Below, in pieces: positions 26,659-35,089 of a DNA stretch of 64,000 nt. This DNA is from Psychromonas ingrahamii 37 (GTDB lineage Bacteria > Pseudomonadota > Gammaproteobacteria > Enterobacterales > Psychromonadaceae). The DNA is taken from NCBI RefSeq assembly GCF_000015285.1, contig NC_008709.1, positions 3,596,001 to 3,660,000 of the forward strand. Reading direction: 5' to 3'. Made by a program: the position numbers and the translations under genes. The stretch's first letter is position 1, and the number at the start of each line of letters is the position of its first letter. The notes under the pieces were generated by a model, which saw only the letters and a list, made by a program, of their open reading frames with translations, was not told the DNA's origin and searched no databases.

Positions 26659-27477
26659 TTAAAAAACCTGCAATAACATACGTAACCCTGTGATGATAAG
26701 GCTAATGGCGAAAATACGCTTTAATAACTTAGCATCCAAGTAAGATGATACGCGAGCACCGATTGGAGCAAAAAACACCGTTAAAGGAATAAGAAAAAAA
26801 CAAGCTAACAAGTTCACTAAACCATAGGTCATAGGCGGGGCATCAGCTGCTGATTCACCAATAATTAATAGACTTAGCGCCCCTGGAAAAGCAATTAAAA
26901 ATCCCACTGCAGCAGCAGTTCCCACGGCTTTATGCATAGGATAACTAAAGGCCGTTAAACTGGGCACCGTTAGGGTTCCGCCGCCAATCCCAACCATCAC
27001 GCTTAAAAAGCCAATAGTTCCAGCCATTACACCTTTACCCGGCGTGCCGGGTAATTTAGTGGCCAGAGGTTTGGCGCCTGCTCTTAAAATCATATTCAAG
27101 GCGGCAATGATCGCAATAAAACCAAATAATCCGCTTAACCACAAACCATTAATTTGAGTCACTATCACAGAGCCTGCGAGCACTCCCATAATCACAAAGG
27201 GTGCGAGGATTTTAAGCAGGGGTAAATCTACATTTCCTCTTTTAATATGGGCACGAATAGAACTAAGGGAGGTAAAAACCATGGTAGCGAGTGAGGTTGC
27301 GGTAGCAATAGGCATTGCCGTTTCAGGGCTAACACCTATCACTTGAAAAACAAAAAATAATACAGGGACTATTATTATGCCCCCTCCTACACCAAGCAGA
27401 CCCGCTAAAAATCCGGCTAAACAGCCTGTCGCCATTAAACTAAGGATGACAAATAACAGTTCATTTGAAAATTCCAT
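26659..27477 (-). CDS. TauE/SafE (TSUP) family membrane exporter
   Basis: A 272-residue inner-membrane protein of the TSUP family, which exports sulfite, sulfoacetate or similar anions; the substrate here is unknown. Eight hydrophobic segments and the two internal repeats of the family can be seen: GFLAGLLGVGGGIIIVPVLF near the N-terminus and VGIGGGTLTVPSLT in the second half. AAGGTG lies just ahead of ATG 27477. It stands alone, between the gluconate operon terminator and the amidase-like gene. Confidence 0.88.
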   Translation of the reverse strand: MEFSNELLFVILSLMATGCLAGFLAGLLGVGGGIIIVPVLFFVFQVIGVSPETAMPIATATSLATMVFTSLSSIRAHIKRGNVDLPLLKILAPFVIMGVLAGSVIVTQINGLWLSGLFGFIAIIAALNMILRAGAKPLATKLPGTPGKGVMAGTIGFLSVMVGIGGGTLTVPSLTAFSYPMHKAVGTAAAVGFLIAFPGALSLLIIGESAADAPPMTYGLVNLLACFFLIPLTVFFAPIGARVSSYLDAKLLKRIFAISLIITGLRMLLQVF

Positions 27478-27598
27478 TTAACTAACACCTTATTCACAAC
27501 CTTATTCACAACCTTATTTAAATAAGTATATTAAAGTTGTTGCTTAATTTTACCTAATAAAGACTGCTGATTATGACGTATATCCCTCGCTGATTCGC

Positions 27599-28834
27599 TC
27601 AGAGTTTGTTATTTAACCAACTCTTGCTATTAACAGACTCATTGACAGCCAGGCTTTGCAGCAGATATTGCCCCTGTTTTATCAATTTTTTTTCACTATT
27701 AGGCATGCCAATCAAGGATAGACCATAGGATTTTCCATTGATTTTACCTAAGGGTAAATGCAGCTGGGGTAAACCGCATAAACTGGCTAACGCGGTCAGG
27801 CCCAATAACCTTTTACGATAATAAATTAATGAATTAACAGATTGTTTCAGCTCCGGTGGCAACCCAGGTGTTGTTGGAAGACATAACCAGCCTCCTTTGC
27901 TCTTTAATAAATAAATAAACAAAGTGCTAAAATTAGCCATTTTTTGTTTCGCTTCAACGTACTCATCGATGCTTATATTTTTTGATTTATCAAACCGTCT
28001 GGAGACATCCTTAGTAACAGCACTTTGATGTTCTGCCAACCACTCACTATGCTCTTGAATCAATTCATACCCTTGAATAATGCTGAACCACTCCGCTAAC
28101 TCCTCTAAACTGACCTCGCAAATATCAAGTAACGAATCAGTTGAGACAACATAACGATTACGCGCCAGTCTATTTAACTTGTTAGTTAATTCCTCTTTCA
28201 CTTCCGAATCCATCAATTCTAAGGCTCTTTTTTCCACAAAAATAAAAACATCCTCAAATTGATCCACGGGTGGTTGCTCCCGGAATAAACTGGTAACAAC
28301 ATTGCTCATTACAGTGAGGTTACGCGTAAGAAGGCCTGCTGTATCAAAGCTTTTTGCCAGCGAAAAGCTATGATCAAGCGGCAATGCGGCATAAGTTGCC
28401 CTTAATCCAAAAAGCCCGCAGTAACTTGCAGATATTCTTATTTCACCAGCAGCATCAATTCCTAAAGCAAAATCACCATCACCACGAGCAACAGCTGCTG
28501 AGCAGCTTGATGAACCGCCAGACTGGCATTTAGGTGCTAAGTGATTAATAGCAGTACCATAATGGGTATTCATACCATCAAAACCACAAGCTAATTCAGA
28601 GGATTGCACTCGACCCGAGCAATGTGCTCCCTGTATTAATAATTGTGTAATAATAGGAGAAGTGTGAAGCGCTGGCTCATGACTCATTAACCAGGTTGGA
28701 TTTCCCGCACCTGTCACATACCCTTGTACATCAAAAACATCCTTAAACACAAACCGATAACCTGAGAGTACGCCACGTGTCTTGATTGCAGCAATGCTTT
28801 TAGGCCCTTGTCGACAATAAACACTTGTATCCAT
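27599..28834 (-). CDS. Amidase-signature protein lacking the nucleophile serine
   Basis: An amidase-signature protein of about 411 residues. The Lys of the triad is present in RFVFKDVFDV (about residue 31), and the Gly/Ser-rich loop with the cis-Ser is CQSGGSSSCSAAVARGDGD. The segment that should hold the nucleophile (consensus GGSIRxPAS) reads DAAGEIRISASYCGLFGLRA, with Glu (codon GAA) in place of Ser. Hydrolysis by the usual Ser-cisSer-Lys mechanism is then not possible. The rest of the chain is complete, with no stops or shifts, so it is kept as a protein, perhaps for binding only or a new role. C-terminal half also conserved (PTTPGLPPE). No partner genes. Confidence 0.78.
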   Translation of the reverse strand: MDTSVYCRQGPKSIAAIKTRGVLSGYRFVFKDVFDVQGYVTGAGNPTWLMSHEPALHTSPIITQLLIQGAHCSGRVQSSELACGFDGMNTHYGTAINHLAPKCQSGGSSSCSAAVARGDGDFALGIDAAGEIRISASYCGLFGLRATYAALPLDHSFSLAKSFDTAGLLTRNLTVMSNVVTSLFREQPPVDQFEDVFIFVEKRALELMDSEVKEELTNKLNRLARNRYVVSTDSLLDICEVSLEELAEWFSIIQGYELIQEHSEWLAEHQSAVTKDVSRRFDKSKNISIDEYVEAKQKMANFSTLFIYLLKSKGGWLCLPTTPGLPPELKQSVNSLIYYRKRLLGLTALASLCGLPQLHLPLGKINGKSYGLSLIGMPNSEKKLIKQGQYLLQSLAVNESVNSKSWLNNKL

Positions 28835-29392
28835 AATTGATTTTACCTGATAGTTGGAAATTTAAGACTGTCATTTGCGTCTTTGATAAAAAATAGAAAT
28901 TGCTCGCTCGACACAAATGTTTATAGGGTCTTGCCGGTTGAAGTTAAGAGTATAAAACAGATGTTTCACCCTCCAAACTAGCCAGCTAAGACCCCTCTTT
29001 ATGAAAATTTTCCCTGAAATTTAGCAAGGTAAAGGTTATATGCATTTAACACGCCAACTTATATTAATTAAAATATTGAATGGAATTAACTGCGGAATCC
29101 ATACTGCGTTGCAGCATCTTTACTGAGTGTTTATGGTTTTTTGTAAAGAATTATTTCATTTATGCCCTATAACCTATTTTTCAAGCTGAAAACAGGCTGG
29201 TTTGGCCGCAGTCATTATCAATCGCTTTATTGATAATCCATACAACTGCCTCTGTTGATTATTATCCCGCCCCATTATGGTGCAGAATAATAATAATAAG
29301 GTGCGGCAATAACCAAAGTATAATATGGGGTAGGTTGGCAGACTCATATATTAGCGCCTCAGCGCCAGAGAAGATAATACTAAGACAAGGGT
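28835..29392. other. Intergenic stretch, no gene found
   Basis: 558 bases between the amidase-like gene and ampD. The + strand frame at 29230-29499 runs into ampD on the other strand and does not resemble a protein. I see no hairpin of note. Confidence 0.4.
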
Positions 29393-29938
29393 TCAATCAC
29401 TTAACAAACTCAAATAATAAACCCAGTCAAATCCACTGCCGGGATCCGTTTTTCTGCCCGGCGCTATCTCACTATGTGCGACTATTCGTTGTTTACTGAT
29501 AGCAGGATAACGTTGCTGTATTTTTTGAGTCAAGGTTGCAAGTGAACGATATTGTCTTTCTGTATAGGCGCTTTTATCTGTGCCCTCAAGCTCAATACCA
29601 ATGGAATAATCATTGCATCGATCAACTCCGGCAAAATAGGATGCCCCGGCATGCCAGGCACCTTTTTCAAAAGGCACATATTGTTCAATCTCACCATTAC
29701 GGCGAATCACACAATGTGCAGAGACTTCAAGCCCTTCAAGGCTGCTAAAATCAGGGTGAGCATAACAATCTAAACATCCGGTAAATAAAGACTCAATTTC
29801 CGGGCCGCCATAACAACCTTCGGGCAGACTAATACAATGAATAACCAATAAGCTAATCTCGCTGCCTGCAGGTCGTTGATTATAAAAGGGACTGGATATC
29901 TGTCTGGCATTTTGATAAAAGCCGAGTTTATTAATCAC
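29393..29938 (-). CDS. ampD: 1,6-anhydro-N-acetylmuramyl-L-alanine amidase
   Basis: Cytoplasmic zinc amidase that removes the peptide from anhydro-muropeptides during cell-wall recycling; its loss derepresses AmpC where AmpR is present. At 181 residues it matches E. coli AmpD (183). Zinc ligands His in LLVIHCISLPEG, His in IVAHSEIAPGRK and Asp in GRKTDPGSGFDW are present, as is the VPFEKGAWHAGAS and NDYSIGIELEGTD core. The start is GTG at 29938 with AAGGAGC seven bases ahead. It was presumably next to guaA before the island was inserted. Confidence 0.95.
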   Translation of the reverse strand: MINKLGFYQNARQISSPFYNQRPAGSEISLLVIHCISLPEGCYGGPEIESLFTGCLDCYAHPDFSSLEGLEVSAHCVIRRNGEIEQYVPFEKGAWHAGASYFAGVDRCNDYSIGIELEGTDKSAYTERQYRSLATLTQKIQQRYPAISKQRIVAHSEIAPGRKTDPGSGFDWVYYLSLLSD

Positions 29939-29959
29939 AAATAATGCTCCTTAAAAAAG

Positions 29960-30062
29960 GCGAAAAGGCCAGAATGCTGAAAGGCGTTAAAGCTAGAAGG
30001 CTGCGAGCTGACGGCTGACGGCTGACGGCTGACGGCTGACGGCTGACGGCTGACGGCTGACC
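29960..30062. repeat. Dispersed repeat copy 4, with a 7-bp tandem array
   Basis: GGCCAGAATGCTGAAAGG and AGAAGGCTGCGAGCTG precede about 7.7 perfect copies of the heptamer GCTGACG (30007-30060). Perfect tandem copies suggest slippage and a variable copy number. It is placed just past the guaA terminator and ahead of ampD's start. Confidence 0.9.
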
Positions 30063-30077
30063 TGAATCATAGACAGC

Positions 30078-30104
30078 AAAAAAGGCGCTAAAAGCGCCTT
30101 TTTT
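30078..30104 (-). terminator. Former guaA terminator, now cut off by the island
   Basis: AAAAAAGGCGCT / AGCGCCTTTTTT forms a perfect 12-bp stem with a three-base loop. On the minus strand it lies ~31 bases after a guaA-like end (GAGTGGGAATAA). It is nearly the same hairpin as the lpdA terminator. Confidence 0.85.
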
Positions 30105-30135
30105 CAATCATTAACTGGCTCGCAGCTAAAAAATT

Positions 30136-30146
30136 TATTCCCACTC
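30136..30146. other. Island attachment site, ampD side
   Basis: TATTCCCACTC, matching TACTCCCACTC at 38204-38214 in 10 of 11 positions. On the minus strand it reads GAGTGGGAATAA, encoding the last residues of GuaA (Glu-Trp-Glu-stop) with no gene in front. Confidence 0.85.
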
Positions 30147-30354
30147 AGTAGCCACGTTGAGTATTTCTTGTTTATAATCAATAATTTATAGACACCTAAT
30201 GGTACGTGTGTAACAAGTGTGTAACTCACCAACCACTCTGCACGCTTTTTCTACACTTACGTACATATTGCAATTCAATAGTTTACGCAATCTACACTCG
30301 CACACTGTACGACGTAGAACGTGCTGAATTATACACGTTCTTCTGTTCGTTTGT
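30147..30354. other. Island left-end non-coding region
   Basis: Two copies of TGTGTAAC (30207-30214 and 30218-30225, 11 bp apart) and several TACAC/ACGTAC words. Matching words occur at the other end of the island (38096-38103, 38156-38163). No gene. Confidence 0.5.
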
Positions 30355-30777
30355 TCACTTGTTCTTTAGTGTCAAACGTCTACCAAACTGTGCTTGCTGT
30401 TCTATCAGCACATCTAACTCGCCTAGTTCAGCAGCTTCACGTACCTTACGCAGTGTATCAGCCACCTCAGCTTCGCTAGCTAGTTCGATGGCATTCTTAC
30501 CTTTAGCAAACTCTAGTGGCTTGCTTCCATAACGTACAACAAGGTTGATTTTACCATCAACGCTAGCTGTCCACCAACGCTTGGCAACTTCAACTTTGGT
30601 TTGTTTGCCTTCGCCATCAGTAACCCATTTATGTTGCGTGGGAGTGTAGTCTTTGTTTGTTGCAAGTTGGATCTGTTCATCTATCTTTGCCATCAACTTG
30701 CGACGACGCACAGCGATTGGATTGTTGTTTTGAAGTGGGTTAAATGCAACGAAATTCAGTGTATCAAGTACAGTCAT
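30355..30777 (-). CDS. Island protein, DUF6641-like
   Basis: A 140-residue protein without signal peptide or membrane segment. It begins MTVLDTLNFVAFNPLQNN and has RRRKLMAKIDEQIQLA, then a tryptophan-rich middle (VAKRWWTASVDGKINL), as I recall for the DUF6641 family carried on integrase islands; the molecular role is unknown. Start chosen at ATG 30777 because AAGGAGG lies six bases ahead; the longer frame to 30804 is unlikely. Last gene of the island's minus-strand row, 62 bases after the 233-codon gene. The family name is from memory and should be treated as tentative. Confidence 0.65.
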   Translation of the reverse strand: MTVLDTLNFVAFNPLQNNNPIAVRRRKLMAKIDEQIQLATNKDYTPTQHKWVTDGEGKQTKVEVAKRWWTASVDGKINLVVRYGSKPLEFAKGKNAIELASEAEVADTLRKVREAAELGELDVLIEQQAQFGRRLTLKNK

Positions 30778-30839
30778 AACAGCCTCCTTGTTAGCTCTAA
30801 GCATTGTGCTTTCAGAGTTAGGTGGCTGTCATCCGAAGA

Positions 30840-31541
30840 TTAGTCGTCAGTGTTCAGAAACTTTTCTAGCATAAGCCTATCACCTTTGGACGATACTGTT
30901 GTGTCTCTACCGATACTATAAATTGCACATTCAACAACACTTATTTTTACGTCAATCTTCTTCACTAGACGACTATCGTCACTCAGCTTCTCTATACTGC
31001 GTGATGTAACCAAGCGCGGTAAGTTGCCAAGACTTGCATCAATTAAACTACCGTGTCCAAAGTCCAAGTGCCTATCAAACCAAATCTGTAAGCTAGCATC
31101 AGCAGCAACAATTTCTTGAAGTATCTCTAGTGCATCTTCACATAAGCTTTCGCATTTGCCATCCAACTTATATGCTGCAGACTTCTTACCCTTTCGATGG
31201 CACGCATCAGAACGATTACGCATCATAATCGCTTCTTTCAACTTGTCCTCGTATCGTTTTAGCTCACTTGGCTTATCTTTAAGCTCTTCTCTAAACAGCT
31301 TTTGCGTGTCCCATTCAGCAGCTATCTGTTCGTATTCATCTACACTTAGCCACGTCTGCAGTTGACGGTTTTGCACGTTATCTCCACGCTTTAACTTAAC
31401 AGCTATTGCTTCGAGTTTAGATAATCGTTTTTCTTCTTCAGCTGACAGTTTTCGACGTGGATTTACTTTATCTAAACGCTCTTGCAGTAACTTCCGAAAG
31501 TTACTAGCTGGCTTTTTTTGATTGTCGTACCACTCACTCAT
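30840..31541 (-). CDS. Hypothetical island protein (charged, helical)
   Basis: I do not recognise this 233-residue protein. The first ~125 residues are very rich in Lys, Glu, Arg and Gln in heptad-like spacing (ERLDKVNPRRKLSAEEEKRL and the following 60 residues), suggesting coiled coils. The second half is more mixed, with LQIWFDRHLDFGHGSLIDAS and a basic SIEKLSDDSRLVKKIDVKIS. No signal peptide, membrane helix or clear catalytic motif. It follows the SGNH gene after 29 bases and could be in the same transcript. It could be a DNA-associated or structural protein, but nothing in the sequence fixes that. Confidence 0.6.
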   Translation of the reverse strand: MSEWYDNQKKPASNFRKLLQERLDKVNPRRKLSAEEEKRLSKLEAIAVKLKRGDNVQNRQLQTWLSVDEYEQIAAEWDTQKLFREELKDKPSELKRYEDKLKEAIMMRNRSDACHRKGKKSAAYKLDGKCESLCEDALEILQEIVAADASLQIWFDRHLDFGHGSLIDASLGNLPRLVTSRSIEKLSDDSRLVKKIDVKISVVECAIYSIGRDTTVSSKGDRLMLEKFLNTDD

Positions 31542-31570
31542 CTATCAAGCACTTCAATCATTACTACTCA

Positions 31571-32482
31571 CTAACGATTTTGCATTAGCAAAAGTAATTC
31601 AGAAGTTCTAATTTCACGTCCATTAGCATTAGCATGATGTGTCCCATCGCAAAGTACACTGACGTCTGAGAACGTAGATTGAGCAATATAGTGTGCAGAA
31701 TTACTAACCACTTCTGACTCTAACGTGTCTGAGAATTTTCCAATGTCATCTTCACTTAATTGACTTCTGAGCGTAGATGGCAAAACAAATGATATATTAG
31801 CGTTTGGAAATAAAGTACTAACTGTCAAAAGATTATCGCCAAGCCACTGCTTGAAATCTTCGTCAATTGTTACTGGAATCCATTCGTCACGTATTTTTTC
31901 TCGTTGGCAACCATCGAACTCATCAAAATTAAAATCACCACTAGGTGTGGGCATTGGATATTGCAAACTCTGAAACGGAGGCTTATCTTGTAAAAAATCT
32001 TTTAAGTAGCTTGCTAGCGAACGTCCAGTGAATTGAAATTTTACTCGACCGTCACCACTGATGCCAATCTGGCTCTGATTTGACTCTAACCTGTCCAAAA
32101 AAACTGTGTTTGTAAGAGGAATGACAGAACTATAAAAGATGCTTTTAATTTGCGTTCTTTCTATAGCTAGATTGCGTATGAAATCAAAGTATGCACCATC
32201 CGAAAAACCTTCATTAAGCAAACTAAGATTGTAGCAAGTTAAGTTACTTTGATTTGACATTTGCTCCGCACTTAAACTGAATACTGCATTTGAGCCTCCT
32301 AATATGAGGCAGTCTATGTCATCTCTGACACTCAAATTTAAAGCATGCTGCTCAGAAATTAATTGACGCCCTCCATCATCATAGTTTTGCCACTCGACAA
32401 CCCTAAATACGATGTAAAAAAGAAGGACACTAGGTATAAAAACCCAAAAGATAACACGATTAACGTTGCCCATATACAGCAT
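31571..32482 (-). CDS. SGNH-like membrane-anchored protein, partner of the MBOAT acyltransferase
   Basis: A 303-residue protein with one N-terminal membrane anchor (VIFWVFIPSVLLFYIVF, residues ~8-26) and a domain outside the membrane. Block I appears as LILGGSNAVFSLSAEQM, where Ser follows GG as in AlgJ/DltD-like SGNH proteins. Block V appears as CDGTHHANANGRE, giving the Asp-x-x-His pair. It overlaps the end of the MBOAT gene by up to 23 bases. Proteins of this kind take acyl groups passed through an MBOAT channel and place them on extracytoplasmic polysaccharide. The GDS serine context (GGSNA) is divergent, so activity is inferred. Confidence 0.72.
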   Translation of the reverse strand: MLYMGNVNRVIFWVFIPSVLLFYIVFRVVEWQNYDDGGRQLISEQHALNLSVRDDIDCLILGGSNAVFSLSAEQMSNQSNLTCYNLSLLNEGFSDGAYFDFIRNLAIERTQIKSIFYSSVIPLTNTVFLDRLESNQSQIGISGDGRVKFQFTGRSLASYLKDFLQDKPPFQSLQYPMPTPSGDFNFDEFDGCQREKIRDEWIPVTIDEDFKQWLGDNLLTVSTLFPNANISFVLPSTLRSQLSEDDIGKFSDTLESEVVSNSAHYIAQSTFSDVSVLCDGTHHANANGREIRTSELLLLMQNR

Positions 32483-33668
32483 AATCCACCCCTACATTTG
32501 ATGCGAACAAAATACCAAGCGTACATAAAATAAATAATGACATTGGAGTTCGCAGGAACTTGTAATTCCTCTTCTGCATAATCTTTGACTTTTTAAAGAT
32601 AAACTCGCAAGCAACTATTAAAATTCCAAACAGCAGCGAAACAAGGGATTGCGACGGCACAGTTAGTAATGCATCAATAACTCCAAACCCATCAAAAGAA
32701 AATGTTAACTTATCGAGCAACCTAGCCGTGTTGCTATCAGCAAATATCAATCTACCAACGACGATAATAATTGGAAGCAACAGGAGCGGCAGTAATGAAT
32801 TTTTTTGTTTAAGAATTTTTATAGTTAGCCAAAAAAAGAATGCGTGGAATAAACCCCATAGCAAAAAATTAAATGTAACTCCATGCCACATCGCAGACGC
32901 TACGTAAACAACAAGCAGAGCGGATAATAATGAGTATTTTTTTCGCATAGGGTTATAGAAAAGAACTTTTAAGACTTGCGAGAGTGATGTGTGCCACCCC
33001 TTCCAAAACTCTATAATGTTACTACTAGAGAATGGCTGTCTGAAGTTAAGTGGTATACGAAAACCCAACACTCCAAACACACCATATATAAGCAATGAAA
33101 GTCCACAAAAATTCACGTAGACAAAAAGCTCAAAGATAGCAGCGAAAATAAGTGATGAAACAATATCCCTCTTATCTATTAAAAAGAAAAATTCAGTTAA
33201 TGGACTCCCAACGATTTGAAACATAAATGTACCAACAATGATAAAGGGCACATAATATTCAATTCTCTGCCTTAAGCTCTTGTAGCTTATGCGCTTGAAG
33301 TACAACGCGATGGGCCCAGTACTCAATAACAATGGATTAGAGACAGATAACACGCTTTGATAGTTGAGTTTATTTTGTGTTATCAAATACGCCATTGATG
33401 CAGTGTAAAATGACAAGCCATACAAAAGTACGTTACTGCTCTCAGCATGAGAACCAGTAAGATTTTCAGTAAAACCCAGTAGACTTGCAACGGAAATACT
33501 GAAGAACAGCAGATACTGAAGATACGGTAATTGATATATTGTGTTGAAAAAAGTAAACGCCAGTACAGCAAGTAGTGGAACTAGAAGTTTTTCAACCTCG
33601 AAGCTACCTGAAACAACAACGAGCAAGATGCATGCAATAACCCAAGCATAAGAGTTCTGAAAATACAT
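32460..33668 (-). CDS. MBOAT family O-acyltransferase (AlgI/DltB type)
   Basis: A ~402-residue polytopic membrane protein with about ten hydrophobic helices. AlgI/DltB marks are IEFWKGWHTSLSQVLKVLFY, NPMRKKY and the catalytic-His region ASAMWHGVTFNFLLWGLFHA. Such enzymes move acetyl or other acyl groups across the cytoplasmic membrane for addition to surface glycans or teichoic acids. The start ATG 33668 overlaps the TGA of the small H-NS-like gene (TGATG); a TTG at 33671 is also possible. The SGNH partner follows with overlap. On an island, a surface-modifying pair suggests changed phage or host recognition, which is inference. Confidence 0.88.
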   Translation of the reverse strand: MYFQNSYAWVIACILLVVVSGSFEVEKLLVPLLAVLAFTFFNTIYQLPYLQYLLFFSISVASLLGFTENLTGSHAESSNVLLYGLSFYTASMAYLITQNKLNYQSVLSVSNPLLLSTGPIALYFKRISYKSLRQRIEYYVPFIIVGTFMFQIVGSPLTEFFFLIDKRDIVSSLIFAAIFELFVYVNFCGLSLLIYGVFGVLGFRIPLNFRQPFSSSNIIEFWKGWHTSLSQVLKVLFYNPMRKKYSLLSALLVVYVASAMWHGVTFNFLLWGLFHAFFFWLTIKILKQKNSLLPLLLLPIIIVVGRLIFADSNTARLLDKLTFSFDGFGVIDALLTVPSQSLVSLLFGILIVACEFIFKKSKIMQKRNYKFLRTPMSLFILCTLGILFASNVGVDYAVYGQR

Positions 33669-33847
33669 CAAATTTTACTCTTTCTACCTTCAGCCAACGA
33701 GCCTTTCAACATGCCAGCCGTAAAGCCAAACTCTTTGCATAACCGCTTCACTTCTTTGAGAGCGTTCGTACGTTCGTTCTTCTTTGCTTCAGCCATCTGC
33801 TGCTGAATTGCTTCCATTTCAGCTTTCAATTCGTCGTAAGATTTCAT
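33668..33847 (-). CDS. Small H-NS-like protein (59 residues)
   Basis: A 59-codon gene too short for standard lists. The N-terminal half is a heptad helix (MKSYDELKAEMEAIQQQMAE), as in H-NS dimerisation regions. It is followed by KEVKRLCKEFGFTAGMLKGS, the linker seen in short H-NS-family proteins; the C-terminal AT-hook DNA-binding domain is replaced by a short basic tail (EGRKSKI). It could bind H-NS and modulate silencing of the island, but that is inference. Its TGA overlaps the MBOAT start, so it heads that operon. A 13-bp palindrome lies 21 bases upstream. Confidence 0.7.
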   Translation of the reverse strand: MKSYDELKAEMEAIQQQMAEAKKNERTNALKEVKRLCKEFGFTAGMLKGSLAEGRKSKI

Positions 33848-33868
33848 CTCACATATCCGTTAGTTGAG

Positions 33869-33881
33869 TATCAGTCTGATA
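33869..33881. promoter_or_regulatory. Palindrome upstream of the H-NS-like/MBOAT/SGNH operon
   Basis: TATCAGTCTGATA is a perfect 13-base palindrome around a single T, 21 bases ahead of the first start codon of the operon. Possible operator; no regulator for it is obvious in the island. Confidence 0.4.
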
Positions 33882-34053
33882 TTATAGATTTATTTCTGAG
33901 ATGAACAGCACGTTTTTTCTACGTCTTCTGAGATTAAATGCTTTTAGGGGAAAGTATTTGCACAGCACCTCACTATGCCAGTCAGTCATTATGTCAACCA
34001 CACTGCCATACAGCTATAAACCGTGCAGTTTTGACGTTTTTAACTATAGTAAC

Positions 34054-34405
34054 TTACTGGTTTCGTTGATTTGGTAACGGTGGTTGCGGACGAATAGGCG
34101 TGAAGTCTGTTCGTTCTGTGTCTTTTGGTGTCTTCTGTGGTGGTGATTGTTGCTTGACTATCTTTGTCTTAGGAACAGCTATGGTGCGTGTGACAGTCTT
34201 TGTTTCTGGTCTTAGGAACAGCTATGGTGCGTGTGACAGTCTTTGTTTCTGGTTTTACCATCTTCTTTGCTAATGCTACCACGCTGTTGCTTGTGCTCAA
34301 CATCAACTCAAGTGCTGCCCACTTTGTTTCATCATCCACACGCTCTATATCGTTACGTATGGCGTTTAAGGCTTGTTGAATATCTTGCAGCGCACTCTTG
34401 TTCAT
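34054..34405 (-). pseudogene. Small island gene truncated by a 43-bp tandem duplication
   Basis: The intact N-terminal part reads MNKSALQDIQQALNAIRNDI to VALAKKMVKPETKTVTR and is alpha-helical. A perfect 43-bp direct duplication (34168-34253) then shifts the frame and ends the protein at 34169 after ~78 residues. Removing one copy gives a continuous frame to TAA at 34054-34056, with a Pro/Gln-rich tail (IVKQQSPPQKTPKDTERTDF). The ancestral protein would be ~103 residues. No SD is obvious at ATG 34405. Function unknown. Confidence 0.7.
34168..34253. repeat. Perfect 43-bp tandem duplication
   Basis: Two identical adjacent copies (34168-34210 and 34211-34253) starting CTTAGGAACAGCTATGGTGC. Perfect identity means a recent event. 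Confidence 0.97.
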
Positions 34406-34559
34406 ACAGTTATTTAGCAACTTGCAGATTTGGGTGAGTTAAAATCACCACCTCACTTTTGTAAGTACTCCACCACAATAATTCGCAGCACGAAAATTTA
34501 CTGTCTAAATACCCATTTCGGATGACGACTTTGCTCGTTTGAAGTTACAGTGCTACTTG

Positions 34560-34875
34560 TCAAACTCTCAGCTCTTCTTTCCACCACCCCACAGCATCTG
34601 CATTTATCTGCTTGTGACAACGTTCACTCAGCTCTATGAACTGTTTGCCAAGCTGAGTGTGGGCTTTTGTAGCCGTCATACAGCGTCCGTAGTGATGTAG
34701 CTTGCTGGCACATATAGCCAATGTACCCACACTTGGTTTGATACGCTTAAAACGCAGCGTACGCATGTAGCACTCGCTTCTACACAGCCAAATCTCTGCT
34801 AAATTCACTCTCACTGCTCACAGCACCAATCTGCTGCAATAACTCAAATACGTCGTTTAGAACCGTTTTCTGCAT
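34560..34875 (-). pseudogene. DUF6626-like island gene with a one-base frameshift
   Basis: ATG 34875 with AGAGGA seven bases ahead opens MQKTVLNDVFELLQQIGAVS and stops after 31 codons at FSRDLAV. An overlapping frame continues WLCRSECYMRTLRFKRIKPS through ICASKLHHYGRCM to KEELRV. Removing one T in GATTTGGCTG joins them as FSRDWLCRSECYMR, which reads like a normal member of a small island-associated family (DUF6626-like, tentative, from memory) of ~104 residues. The role is unknown; it lacks membrane segments. The frameshift is simple decay rather than programmed, as no slippery heptamer is present. Confidence 0.7.
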
Positions 34876-35089
34876 CGTTTTTTCCTCTGTTGATAAATAA
34901 CTATATGCACAGCTTGTTAATGTTGCTGTGTATTTATCTGCACATAGTGCCTTGTTAACGATAAAGAGTTTGCCAGTGAAAGCTGTAGCCATCGGATTTT
35001 GTCAGCACACGTAGCGTTTTAGCAGAGACGCACAACAGCGGTAGCTTCGTAATCGCTATATAAAATAAGAAGCGCACTAAGCCTACGGA

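Noticed and set aside
29960..30062. Possible CRISPR array
   Set aside because: The unit is a 7-bp tandem repeat without spacers, and no cas genes are present.
34560..34875. Programmed frameshift in the DUF6626-like gene
   Set aside because: No slippery heptamer or stem at the break; a one-base insertion explains it.
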